Assembly: GCA_037576215.1 (NCBI GenBank)
Contig: JBANDB010000003.1
Location: 3,658,001 to 3,722,000, forward strand
Source of the DNA: Armillaria gallica
Lineage: Eukaryota > Basidiomycota > Agaricomycetes > Agaricales > Physalacriaceae
Reading direction: 5' to 3'
DNA length: 64,000 nt
The notes under the pieces were generated by a model. It was not told where the DNA came from. It was given only the letters and a program-made list of their open reading frames with translations, and ran no database searches. The position numbers and the translations under genes are program-made. Positions 21,310 through 33,138 of the stretch are shown here, piece by piece. Within the stretch, counting starts at the first letter, position 1. Each line of letters starts with the position of its first letter.

Positions 21310-21656
21310 TTTACGGAGTCCCCCGGACCATACCATGTAAACAGATCCTAGCTACCTACGAAACGGTTTCTTTATTCTTGCCCACAATTACTTGTCAAGT
21401 AAGTTCGCGGGTGTGAACGTAGCTACCAGCTGGCACCTGGAAGTGATGTGTATGTAGATTAATAGCTGGCCTAATGTTTGAAATAGAAACAAAACAAAGA
21501 GAATTCGAATGTCCTAAGATATATGTAATCTCCCAGGAATTCTTCAAAACCATGAAACCCGCTCCAAACAATGCTCCTTCATCACCGTTTGAGACCAAGA
21601 ATCTCCGAAAGAGACCCTTTAGTAATATGAGCCGATATACTACAAGCTATATCCGC
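21310..21656. other. Intergenic, no gene seen
   Basis: 347 bp downstream of the membrane protein gene; presumably its 3' UTR and decayed DNA. Confidence 0.5.
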
Positions 21657-22200
21657 ACACCGTCATCCATTATCAGATAATGGGAGGTGAAGGTCCACCG
21701 TTGAAGTCTATGTCTCGCTGCTTCCACCTGCTCTCGCAGTTCGGGCGACAAAGCATTCCCGTCATATTGAGCATGTAAGATCCTCTGTCGGGCGTTAAGA
21801 AGGAACTCATCGACCTCGCCCACCCAGTACTTCATTTATCGCCCCATATATTTCTTCCACTTTCTCGGCGAGGAAACTTGGAGAGGTGGAAAACTGATGC
21901 CGGATGTGAGGTGTGCACCCCAGGAGAATAGGCGAGGGAGGGGGCTGTAGGGTGAGAATAGGCGATCCCGGATGGAGGCGGTGAACTCGTCAACAAGGTA
22001 AGCGCAGGTCTGGTGCCATTGCTCTTCGGCTGCACAAGCGCATTGGCGGAATCGTGACAGCACCTTCTATGTAGCAAGTGTATATCGACCGACGACAGTT
22101 CGCCTTCGAAGACAGTACCAGAACTCGGCGATGCAGCGCCAAGTTTCCTCCCAGGCGTGACTGAGGTTAAGAGCTCTGTAAAGGGAACGAACGCAGGGCA
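21657..22200 (-). pseudogene. Broken coding relic of unknown family
   Basis: On the minus strand, coding-like segments follow each other but are separated by stops and frame changes: LSHAWEETWRCIAEFWYCLR, then RQCACAAEEQWHQTCAYLVD and, after a stop, KYWVGEVDEFLLNARQRIL with EAARHRLQRWTF. Composition looks like a former helical protein. I do not recognise it, and splicing between segments cannot be excluded. Confidence 0.35.
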
Positions 22201-22260
22201 CCGTGGATTGCACCCATGGAATTCATTATACGACGCATTGTGTTTGCGATATCATCTCGT

Positions 22261-22494
22261 CCTTGGTAGAAGATATCACAGACTACCACAGTGTTCTTTA
22301 TGAGCTTGTTACATGGTAACCGTGCAAGCAAAGTACTCCCCCGTCTGGATACAAATGGCCTCCTTAACGATGGCATATGTCCCACTTCCAAGGACCTTGT
22401 CCTGAGTGAGATGCTGATGGAAAGCAGATACGGTCAGGGATTGGAGGGCAGACAGGTGGAAGCCTGTCTTCAAGGAGCTTCTTAGCATTAGCAT
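22261..22494 (-). pseudogene. Relic of a protein kinase N-lobe
   Basis: Minus strand reads DKVLGSGTYAIVKEAICIQT then GEYFACTV, i.e. the glycine-rich loop and the start of the ATP-lysine strand of a CaMK-like Ser/Thr kinase. A stop follows at once and the rest (NKLIKN) continues in another frame. No catalytic loop is present nearby. Its 5' end overlaps the start of the glycosyltransferase relic. Confidence 0.55.
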
Positions 22495-23106
22495 TGTTCA
22501 AATGTACCAAGGAGAACCCGACGTCCTTGTCGTAAACTATGATCTTCGTTACCCATATTCTCCTCTTCTAGCACTCTGCAGCCCACCTACTCTTCCCCTC
22601 TACTCTCGCTCGCGTCAAGGCTTGTCCCGCCAGAAGAATATTTCATGGTCCACTGGCGTATGTAGTCTGTCCCGCACGATGCATTTTCACAGTCCGCATA
22701 TGCTCTCATTAATGCATTCCACTCGGCTCATATTCGCAAAGTCTGGTTCGCCAGTAATTATCCTTACGCCCTGTGAAGCCCTCGTTTAGCCGCCACCCGT
22801 AAAACAAGCAGTTTCAAGTTGATTTCAGCAATCGGCATACTACTCGAAGAGGGAAGTGACCATTCGATGGCCCATAGTGGTGTGCTGGGGATCCTGGATA
22901 AAGTGATAGGGATCAAAGCGAATTTCTTTTTGAGTACTGCTCAGGAATGTGGTCGGAAGAGGTGAGGTAAAAACTTGATGGATCGGTCGTGCTCCTAATT
23001 CTCCTTCTAGTTCGTTTACGCGGCAGATTATTGATGGAAGGCTCGGCGAATTCGACGAGGTAAAGGATCATCATGGGCTTAGAAATGTAGTTATTTATTT
23101 CGGATA
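22462..23106 (+). pseudogene. Truncated copy of the type II glycosyltransferase-like gene
   Basis: Matches 15129-15856 of the intact gene, including the terminal intron and last exon. Internal stops are present (TAG in the VHWRM region, TGA after the YPYAL region), and about 85 nt around the former TFKDFGDRH region are reduced. The 5' two thirds, including the membrane anchor, is absent. Confidence 0.85.
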
Positions 23107-23968
23107 ATCTTGAATTTTGTCCATCAACGTGGTTCCTGCAATGAGTAGCAAGGCTTATATGTATATTACCTGGACTATCAGGATATGTTCACATGATAAC
23201 ACATTCGGTTCCCGGTTTGCATAAACGGGTTTCCAATCGCACGCGTAGAACTTCATCACCGGCTATGTACGACGTTCCACTAGATGATAATCAGGACAAG
23301 GACAAGGGCAGAAATTGCGACTACTCACCCGAACTGCAGTGTTTTACCCATAATACTTTCTTCCAATGACACAACTATCTGCTTTGTCTGGTTGGCACGG
23401 GCGTGAGCATTCGTTGGGACCAACTCCCCTGGGGACTTGATCCTCAAAGAAAGTGTTGGTTTCGGCTTCGATTGCTCGTCGTCTATCACGTCCTGGACAG
23501 GCTGATCTTGGATGATCAACCTCGAATCAACCCATGTTGGCGGACCACTCTCCATCAAAGACAGCCCGACACACCACGAGCCCCGTCGAGGACTACGGCG
23601 TCTGTCCTGTGACGACACAAAGAATGAAAGCCGCCACATCCGTGCTTGGGCGATAAATTCCACCTCCACCTCCTTTCCCACACGCATGCGTTTCTGAAAC
23701 TGGCTGATCTCGATCTCTGCGGCAAATGCACCCTCGGTGGCGTTGGTGTCTACAACGCGTACATCGTCACTGCCTGCTGCGCCTAGGAGCATCTCGTCTG
23801 TCCCTGAGAGAGGCATTAGCTCGCGACGGAGGTGTCGGAAGAGATTTTGGTCGGAGGTGACGAGACACGCTAGACGGAGCTCGGATATCGTCGAGGGCGT
23901 TAATGGTACGGAGTAGCGTAGAAGAGCTGAAAGGAGCTCTTCGCTCTCCTCTTCCGTCTGCCGTGGCT
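22462..23968. repeat. Segmental duplication, copy 2
   Basis: Counterpart of 15129-16665: 3' part of the glycosyltransferase-like gene, spacer, and tail-to-tail minus-strand gene. Here the glycosyltransferase part is broken while the minus-strand gene is whole. Confidence 0.85.
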
Positions 23969-24407
23969 TGTTTATGATCGCCCAATATAAAGGTGTGTGC
24001 CCTTCGCAGAACTTTTCCTGCAGGATGGAAGAAAGAGATAGGGAATAGGAAGCACAGGCTTCGGCGCAACTGGAGAGAATTTCATTGCATGCCAGAGCTG
24101 AGTTTGGCGGCCGAACGAGGTCCCGGATGAGTGATGTTATGGTGGACTTGGTTTCCCTAGAGGAGCGAGAAGAGAACCAACTATACGGGAAGCCAGACGA
24201 TTGGGCAGCCAGGCCTCCACGGAAGGCTCGTTGGGTGGTAGGAGATGGGGCCGGGGAACGACTTGAAGAAGGGCCGGGAATAGCATTAACAGGTCGGTTC
24301 TTTGACTCGACGTTTATAGGGGAATTCGCGCTCGTGATAGCATCGTACGAAGGAGGCGCGTCTGCCGGCACAAGGTCGTCCGGGAAGGGAGGTTTGGGGT
24401 CAATCAT
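23189..24407 (-). CDS. Uncharacterised 389-aa protein with an ankyrin-like segment
   Basis: Two exons, 24407-23329 and 23279-23189 (49-nt intron with GTGAGT donor); reading through would stop at 23325. The N-terminal 90 residues are Pro/Ser-rich and disordered-looking (DAPPSYDAITS). Residues about 100-190 are helical, with EGHTPLYWAIINKP resembling one ankyrin repeat. The C-terminal half is charged, with ISQFQKRMRVGKEVEVEFIA and SLRIKSPGELVPTN. No known catalytic motif. Similar proteins with one ankyrin-like unit are seen in Agaricomycetes, but no function is known to me. The 308 bp up to the laccase 3' end (24408-24715) show nothing. Confidence 0.65.
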
Positions 24408-24715
24408 AGCGAGTGCGAAGCTAAGGAAAGGAAAGCTATCAATTAATAAGTAGCAGGCTACACTGCTTATTTACAGCTGCGGATGCATATCAGTACCAAA
24501 TGAAGTCATAGGGCCTAGTACGTGCAATAACACAGCCACTGCCGCGACGCGTTGCACATCGGCTCGGAGCTCTAACTTATCCGCTTAGTGGGAACTTGAG
24601 TATTTCGTGAATCGTCGCTGAATATTGTAAAAGGTCCGTGTTGTTACAGATTGTCCATTCGTGCCAATAAAAAGATATAAAAAATTGTCCACAAAAGATC
24701 TACACCAGAATCACT

Positions 24716-26856
24716 TCAGCTTTTAACAATCTGCACCGATGTATCAGGGTTTTCTGCTGCGTAGGTGGGGCACAACTCGGACCAAGAATCTAATTGATTC
24801 AATTAAAAGACTTCTCGGCGACAGTGAAGTGGCTTACTTGGGACAGGGTCAATCCGAGAAGTGTCGACTGCATCCTCGATGAACACCACGGCTAGACCAC
24901 TGAAAAATAAGATACTGCATAAGCCAGAAGCACCGACAAGGAACTGCCTGTAATCAACTCACTCCTCGAGATGCCAATCGATATGACTGACAAGGAACTA
25001 TTAGCGATGACAACGAAACCGTACCATAAATCGGCGCCTACCAGTGTAGGAACCAAGGCCCAGGGTTGTCAGTGGTAAACCGTATGGTGACATTATCACC
25101 TGTCGTTCCAGTACTAACCACATCGCGGCGTGGGGGGTTGACATAATTATAAGTTTCACTCCCTGCTGTGCGCACGACATCGAAAGTATGCTGAAATCAT
25201 GGTTGGTCAAAGAATTCCGCGCATCATACGAAACATACCCCATGCAGATGAAAAGGGTGCGGTCCCCCCAGCGCCATCCCAGGCAGCGATATCTCAATCA
25301 CCTTGTTCGCAGGTAATGTATACACCGAACCTGAAGGCAACAAATCTTGAGCAGATTGTGCTCCACTGATGATCTGCAGCAGGACGGGTACACTGGGAGG
25401 CTGGAACTTTACCCCGTTGATCTTCAAGTCAAAGGTACTCGGGTCGAACGACATGGCTAGATTGATATTCACGTCGGCTCCACTTGGTACAGGCCGCCCA
25501 GGAGCGCCCGCATTTTGAAGAGGCACAAGAGAGCTTTCGGATAGTGGCCTCGTACTGGTAGTCTGATTCGTGGTCGGGTCCACATTTGGTGCATTCTGGT
25601 ATCGCAAAATGGCTGAATTGAGGCCACCCTCAAAGCCGGTCGATCCGGCGTTGGGATTGGCGCGTATCCAATAATTGCCAATGGGCTGGTCGGCTTGGAG
25701 AACGAACGAATAGCGTTGCCCCGCGAAGATTTGTAGTGAATCGACGTCAACAGGTTGGGTGTTGACACCATCACTTTCAATGATGGTCATGGTGTGTCCG
25801 TCGATGGAGAATGTATAGTTAGGGTCACAGGAGAGCGAGACCAGACGGAAACGATAGCGAAACCCCCTTCTAACATTAATCACGGCGAGGGATGACTGTG
25901 GTCCTCCTGCATAGCGACCAAGTCCATTAATCAAGGTAGATTCCGCAGTAGGAAATCGTCCAGCAGAAGGCGCCGGTGTATGATACCTGAAGCGTATATG
26001 TTAACTAAGCTTCTGCGGAATCATGTAGTTCGACTCACCAATCAGCCAGAGTAATGATGGTAGATTCTACGGGAAACATTGACAATCACTCAGAAAGTAT
26101 TAGAAAATCCTTACCATCATCAATGTCGTAGCGCCAACGATGAGGGTCCAATATGTCGTAGACAACCATAGGTCCACGAAGTCCGTCACAATACTGTGTA
26201 GCTTGAATCCGAGCTATTAGCAATATGACAGTCGACATGTGACAAAACATACACAGATGAGAATGATACCAAAATGTCCCGGCCTGTCCGGGAACACTGA
26301 AATCGTACAAAAACGAATTTTTGGGGATGATTGGACACTGATTGACGAAAGAACCACTGCCAGATATTTTGGTATAGATGATGATGTTGTTGGGGAAGGC
26401 CTTACCCGTCAGCCCAATTGGTCCCTTTCTGAAAGAACCCGTGCCAATGCTGCATGCCAGGTGAGCAGGAAGACAGGGATGAATCTGGGAACGCACAATG
26501 GAGGTACTTCGAAGCATGGTATTGTCGGTGAGTTCATTAATAACGTTTAAGCGAAATCGTTCTCCCTATAGTATGGACTGCAGTCAGAATATTGCTTATA
26601 CTAAGACATAGTAACGGCAACACACTGTATATCCGAAAACCAAAGGTCCGGGGAAGACACTGTTCATAAGAACAGCACTGGAAACAAAGAATTAGTTTCA
26701 TGAGCTCAACGTCGTGTCGTCCACCTACGAGCGATTGAATCCATCAGGTGCTATATTTTGATTCACGACGTGAAGGTCTGAATATGCAGGAACCGCAGCA
26801 TAAGAACATGTCAAAAGGAGTGTGATTATAGCAATGAGCGAGAGGAAAGTCGGCAT
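24716..26856 (-). CDS. Laccase (multicopper oxidase)
   Basis: Secreted p-diphenol:dioxygen oxidoreductase, 511 aa. Twelve exons: 26856-26729, 26677-26626, 26565-26497, 26449-26406, 26356-26253, 26201-26115, 26066-26039, 25986-25239, 25190-25042, 24986-24963, 24899-24838, 24756-24716; all phases close. Signal peptide [20 protein letters not shown]. All four copper motifs are present: [15 protein letters not shown] (84-98), [27 protein letters not shown] (414-420) and HCHIDWHLEDGLAVVF, with the type-1 Cys at 470 and Leu at the axial position ten residues later. Unusual: WADGG where most laccases have WADGP. TATA box at 26914-26920. Probable role: lignin or phenol oxidation, or pigmentation. Confidence 0.96.
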
Positions 26857-26913
26857 GGGGACACAAGACTGGAGAAAGACAGTCAATGGAGGGAGAGTGC
26901 TGGCACACGAAGC

Positions 26914-26920
26914 ATTTATA
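26914..26920 (-). promoter_or_regulatory. TATA box of the laccase gene
   Basis: TATAAAT on the minus strand, about 58 bp upstream of the laccase ATG, a usual spacing for highly inducible basidiomycete genes. Confidence 0.55.
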
Positions 26921-29900
26921 AGATCTTCTAAACAAGCATGCGGATATCAGATCTCATGAAACGCCCAATTGAATTGCTGCCAGAATTCTGTCAAGTAATG
27001 CAAAGACGCAACGTAACGATGAGAGTACCGGGAAACTGATTCTGGATGATGCCCCTTGACTTTCGCGGGGATAATTATTAGTTGCGACCAAGAATAACGA
27101 GATTCTGCAGACATACGGAATGGGATGCTCAGCAGGGCGTACACCCCAGATTCTCAGGTCGGCGTGAACACGGTTTTGGACCTCTCCGCCACACTAATTC
27201 CATAAATACCACTGATTTCCGCCTTCACGCGGGCGAAAGTCGTATCAGCATGCTCGCCCTGGTGACAAAACACCGTAAGTCTGAGCTACCGTAAGCTCAA
27301 GGATGCAGTGTAGCATATCTAGGGAGGGCACGGACATACAAGTGGACTCTTGAGGTATCAGCAATGGTATGGTCGATCAGCTAAGCTCTCCTCGTTGTTT
27401 CTCCGCACGATCCGCACTGAGAAGCCTATACAGCGCTGTGTGCATTTCCCGGGTCTTTAAGGGGGCAAGCGCGACCTCCATTCGAATCTCCAGCTCGTCT
27501 CTTGGTATTTTCAGTGTCTTGATGCTTACATGTCGCTCTCTGAGGTGGCAACGCGCTTTGTATTACCTTCTCCGGCCTCCAGTTTCATTAGTATGTCTTG
27601 TGCATAGGGTAGATTGTGGAGGTTGGACATCTATTCAACAATGAGTGAGCTTCGAAAAACGAACCCGGAAATTGTCCGGAAACTTGTACCGCTTGAGTTA
27701 CTCCCGAGTCCTGACACTTACCTTCCAGTCTTTCGAGCTGCTACAGATACATTACGCAGATTATGACGAATCCAGTGGCAGGTTGTTTCGAGCCTTGATA
27801 ACAGATGAAGTTCACGTTCAAGTTCAAGTAGGTTTTTTCAATTTGCATAATGCATTTGCTCGAAACCACGATCACGTGCTCCCGGCCCGCCGACGATTCA
27901 TACCGATCCATTTGGCATTCACCTGAGATTCAGAAGCGTAACCAAGCGAGATTTTTCAACCAGCCAGATGCTTAAGCCAGATTCTCCTGAATTTGCACTA
28001 TGAAAAAAGAAGCACGTATGTGATACGATAGATACATATTAAATACCGGGCAAAACTCACCGCCATGTTGATTGAAACTTGAACTCCTCAATAGTTCCGC
28101 ATCGTATGGTGGATAAAATTTGAATACATGCCTCGTAAAGCGGCGAAAATAAAGAAATGGCATGAATTGACTCGCAGTAAGCTCTTTATTATTTTTCTAA
28201 CCAATCGTGTGGTGAATAAAACGTTATCCCCCATCACTGCTTACTGAAAATTTGATTTGTTGAAATATTAATGGCCGCTGCGTTTTGTAAGTCTTTTATT
28301 ATAATAGCTAGCAAGAACTCGACATGTCAAGCTTTCAAGTACCACACTGTGTCAAGGGGTCGTTACCGGCGGTATATCTCATCTCATCTCATCTCATCAT
28401 TACACGGCACGGTACCTTCAGCAACGTCAGATCTGCGACGTGAAACCGGCGTTGTTAGATGACCTTTGAAAAATGGCCTGCTCCAACATTTTGATTTGAT
28501 TTGATCAACAAACCAAATCGATGTAGTCTTGTTGGGATGTCAAGCGTCGCGCAACACAATGCGGTTGGCGTCGGGATCTTCGTTGTCAGGCAGGAAGCAC
28601 TGTTCCTTTGTTGTCCTCCTCGGGTTTCTCTATTACCTCACGTTTACTTCTGTTAGTGTACACGGGATGTAGATAAATACGTAGACTAACTACGACGGCC
28701 CTCGCCTGTTTAGGTTTACCGCCGGTCTCGATCGCTGGGTTTCCACGGTCAGTTATCTGCCAATTATCTGCCATGCCCATGAAGGGTAGTAATACTCCAC
28801 GCTTTTATTGATTTTTCCTGGTGCCATTTCTTTATCTTTAGGCCCTAAAATTTAACTGTAGATGCAATATACAATGATTAATAGGCTTCTAAAGTTGTGG
28901 AAAACAAAGTATCCTGTGTAGCACGATACTTGAGAAAAAGCGTTTTTCCTGCCATCATCTGCCATGCCCCTATGTTATCTGCCATCGGTCCGATATTTCC
29001 GAGTTAGCACGGACTGCCCGCGGCGACGCGCTGCGACGACTCTTATGCTTGCATGTCCTCCTCATGTATAAATTCTGCTAGATGCTGTGAGTATATTTAG
29101 ATGTACTTTCCTCCTCCTCTGCACATCCATTCACTTAAATTTGAAGCCAACAAGCTCGAAATGAAGCTTGTGAACAGGATTGCGTGCAGCAAGCATGCAG
29201 GAGAAATGGTCGGAAAAGATGTTTACACCGCAACAAATTCATGGTTTATCATACCGGGTCCATCCTTCGGGTGTGGACGCTACTACAATTTATTCTCATG
29301 ATTGTACAGTAGGAAAGTCTTGTAACATACTCATATACCTGTTTCAATGTACATTGAGCTTACCTGAGCCGAAAAATATGAAATGGCAAGCTCAAAGAGC
29401 TCTCTATTTACACTCCCTTGGCGATTTTCGAACTTAAAAAGTTGACGAAAATTGATGTCGGGACAGCCGCTTTTTGGTCTCTGATGGTCTCCCGAGGTCT
29501 TTCTTTTTTTATTCTTTTTGCTCCTTTTGGAGCGTGCGACACCCAGTGAAATGGACAGAAAACCCCTGTTTGCGAGGGTTCTCTGCTAAAATCCGGGCGA
29601 GCGGCTGGAGAATTACTGCTGATCTCAATAAGTCTACGGTGGCGTAAATCATGATGAATCATGGACAACGACCGGGGATCTGTCATAGTCGGCAATACCT
29701 CATCCAACTCTTTGGACGGTGATTTTGAATACCGAAATAAAACGTCGGAGATAGAGGACAAGACAGTACAGCTAATGGGACACGCCGGGCTTCTCTTGAT
29801 AGAATCTCAGTAAAGGAGATGACTGGAGCGTTAATCAACGGCCCAGGGATTTTTCCATGATGGTAAGGGGTACCTGATTGCAGGTCTCAGAAAATTTCTC

Positions 29901-31099
29901 GAGGAAACTTCGTTTTAAGGTCAAGGGGGGAGATGGCGTTGTTTGGATACATCTGATGCCAATGCTGAACTGTGATCAACCTTGTAGTTAAGAACGACAG
30001 AATGGCACCCGACAGCACCCGGTTATCTAGTAGACGCTGTAAAATAAAGACTCCAAGAGTGACAGAAATATAATTTGAATTCAAAGATGCCATCTCTTAA
30101 CGTACCCTTTCAGTTCATCAGACGGCGGCTGCTAGGGAATGTGTCGGACCAGAGATTGCTTGCCGGATAAAATTATTCTGAGACGCTGAGAGAATGCCTT
30201 GTATGCTTCCAGCCATCAACTACACCCTGAAACGGAGCCTCGGAGAAGACTCCAGTGGAGTAGTGAGTCGGACTAGATGGTGGTAGGACTGATGTACATA
30301 TATCCAAGAATACGACGAATTGCATCTAATAATATGATGGACTGCACAAGGAAGTGGAATTAGAACGATCTTGCCAACTCCACGTACTTAGAATAGCGCT
30401 AGCATTCGAGGTACAAAGCAAGGCCATTCATGTCCGTCCTGTAATTACATGTTCTCGATCATGCGTATCTGGAGATTGGGTCCTGAGACTGGTAGCATCA
30501 GCACGTTGCGTACTTACATATTAAAAGGTCCTATGGACAAAGCGCTTGACAGGGAATCAAAATATACTTGCGGGAAAACGGACGGGAGATATTTTCATTT
30601 GGTTGGAGACGAAGGCGACACCTCGTCAGCAATGTACTGAGTAAGTAGATGGATGACAGAACGTAACATTGAAGTGAGAGCTTCAGTAATTACTTGGAAC
30701 GACGCAGAGGAGTAGACCTAAGTGATGTCCATCTTAAGTCTTATCACTGAACCCTCGAAAACCGACGACATGCAGCATCAGAAACCCGAAAACTTGAATC
30801 AGTTGTTCAGGTGAGCGTAATCGCGGGAGTCTGCACACTGTAGCATGCCAGCCAAAACAATCCTACCTCGCGTCATACTATCAGAGAAGCTATCCCGTTG
30901 AAGCCGTTATTAAGCGCACGAAGGTGATCATGGAACGTGTGACGAAAGAGAGCTGGAAGGATCGGCGTTGTCCGGTTCAAATGCTTGAAGACGGCACTCT
31001 CCGGAATCTCCCCCCGCACCCAGTAGTTTTCAAAGGAGCACTTCGTCATTGGAACTTGATACATCACAACTTCGTGGCTATGCGCACTCACTAGAAGCA
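26921..31099. other. 4.2-kb gene-poor region
   Basis: No gene model closes here. Open frames at 27369-27644 (plus), 29408-29761 and 29887-30093 (minus) have no recognised domain. A short frame near 27642 (MSELRKTNPEIVRKLVPLEL...) looks coding-like but ends after about 40 codons. The motif TCTGCCAT recurs several times between about 28753 and 28990. The region is AT-richer than its neighbours and may be old transposon DNA. Confidence 0.5.
28376..28395. repeat. (ATCTC)4 microsatellite
   Basis: Four exact pentanucleotide units in the gene-poor region. Confidence 0.85.
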
Positions 31100-32745
31100 T
31101 CATACCGGACTGAATTCAATCAGATCGGTTTCTCCCGCCTCGTAAAGTTTCTCAAACTTTAAACCACATGTGCCACACAACGATAGGAACTCATCAAGAG
31201 TCCGTGCGGCACTCCCCAGGAGGTTCATCATGATCATATCAAGCTCGTACGTCCGTATGCGAGCAGCACCATAATTCGGTAAAAGCGGTTCTGGGGCAAC
31301 GTCTTGGAAAGTAGCATCCTTCTGACTAGGAGAGGGAGATGTTGTGCGCACGGCTTGCCGGAGGACAGTATCATCTATCAAGAGACACATTAAAAATAGG
31401 ATTCGAATCGAACAGACGACGCACGGATAATAAGCCTGCTCGAAGGCTTCATAGCCTTCCGGACATTGCTAAGGATTAAAAGACTCTGTTCGTCGGGCCA
31501 GTCTCGCAAAATGGAACGGATCTATCAGGGACGTCCAGAAGAACATCATGAGAACGGAACAAAAAAGAAGAGCTCAACATACATAATAGAAATCACAGCC
31601 CTTGGCTGCAGTATCTTGGAAGAAATTGAAAGGGACGAACTGGACCCTCCCTCTTTCTACTGCCTCCGAATATTCTTGATTCCAAAATTGTTTCCCCATT
31701 ACAATGACTTGTTCCTGATCTTGTAGGACAACTTTGAGGTGCGGATGGGCTTTCATCAAGCCCATTGTAACGTGTCCATTGCCCCCAGCGACATCACATA
31801 TGGTTGTATCAGCTGGCTGCTGTTCCCATGGATAGACCGTAGCGAGTAACCCCTTGCCCGTAACATTCCCCCAACCAACCATTGCGCGCGGGAAACGATC
31901 ACCTTTTGCCTTTCCTTCTGGCTGGAGAGCAGACGTTATAATGAGACGAGAATGGAATAACACGGTGAGACGTACGGTCTTGTGATATTCAAAGAACGGA
32001 AGTCCTGTTGCGCGTTCGAATGGAATCTTCGAGCCCTCCGTAGCAATCATGCTCTCATTAAGATGGGACGATGCAGTCAGGCTTTCGTCCGTCAGTAGGC
32101 AGACATTATCTGAGACCGGATCCGAGCTGAGGAGTTTCATGCTCAATCGGTTGTTCGAAAATACGTTTGGCTTTACTGATGCAGTGACCTCATTAGCTCA
32201 AACATTTAGCTTCATGAGAATATAAGAGACCTTCACGGAACACATGGCTTGTCACCAGCAGGCGAAGGATCCGCCCCAATTTACTTTCATCCAGCCCTGA
32301 TAGTCGTGCTAGCTCCGAGACATGAAGTCCATCAGGTTTATCAAGGAGATAATCTGCGATGCGGGCTTGGGTAACGACGAGAAGAGAGGCCGGTTCGGCG
32401 TGCTATAGGGCCTCACCGCTTAGCGAGAATTCGCTATGGCTTGGCAGGAACTTACAGCGAGTGCTTTCTGCTCAAATATCAGTAGAAGGAGAGACGGGCG
32501 AAAGTATCGCGTACATTCACGATGACATGCCCAGAGCTAGCGACGGCACAACTCAATTGTGCACACGCCGCCTCAACGCGCTGGATAGCCTTGGAGAGCT
32601 CTGGAGGAATGCTTTCGGGATCATCGTATACGCCGAGGGAGGTAGAGTCAGGATGTGGGATATTTGGATAAGCAGAGACAATTTCTTGAACAGAAGTAGT
32701 GATCAGAGAGGTGAGAGCGAGAAGGTGGGTAGCCCCAGATGCCAT
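31100..32745 (-). CDS. SAM-dependent O-methyltransferase (fungal COMT-like)
   Basis: 442 aa in seven exons: 32745-32515, 32470-32456 (15-nt microexon, QKALA), 32402-32231, 32175-31976, 31921-31583, 31521-31425 and 31374-31100. A winged-helix dimerisation region (ARIADYLLDKPDGLHVSELA ... LGRILRLLVTSHVFREV) precedes the Rossmann domain with SAM motif DVAGGNGHV (from about residue 249) and VVLQDQEQVI. The place of the catalytic base, normally His in an HDW motif, reads LRDWPDE, with Arg325. EPLLPNYGAARIRTYELDMI is the family C-terminal signature. Substrate unknown; the missing His may mean loss of methyl transfer or a changed reaction. An in-frame upstream ATG at 32880 is not used because the homologous part starts here. 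Confidence 0.88.
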
Positions 32746-33138
32746 TGTCTGTCTGGGACTGGTGTTGTGGTCACCAGCTTTTGAGTGCTGTGATGTCTGC
32801 CGCATGATACATTCAGTTGGTGCCGAGGCACCATATCGTGATCTAGAGAAGACTACGCTGGTGACAATAGAATAGAACATTCAACTTTAGTAACTGGATG
32901 CAACCGGTTGTGTAGCCGGGTCGCGAACGGATTTAACCGACATCTTAGTGTACAACCCTTGCCTTGCCCTTGCCCAGATTTAGTGTATTGACTGAAACCG
33001 TCGGGCTTGGAAACTTACTCAAAGCACTGGAGCATTGCCATTCCTGCTCTGGTCGCTTGCGATCCGAGATCGGCATCACGTTAACGCGGAAACGATCATA
33101 TGATATTCAGCCCGCGCATGTGTCACAGTTGTTCCTCG
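32746..33138. promoter_or_regulatory. Divergent promoter region
   Basis: 393 bp between the O-methyltransferase (minus) and the NAD(P)-binding protein gene (plus). No TATA box or known operator was recognised. Confidence 0.45.

Noticed and set aside
27369..27644. 91-codon open frame in the gene-poor region
   Set aside because: No start context, domain or neighbouring exon; not supported as a gene.
29408..30093. Two minus-strand frames of 68 and 117 codons
   Set aside because: No recognisable domain, and I could not join them by plausible introns.
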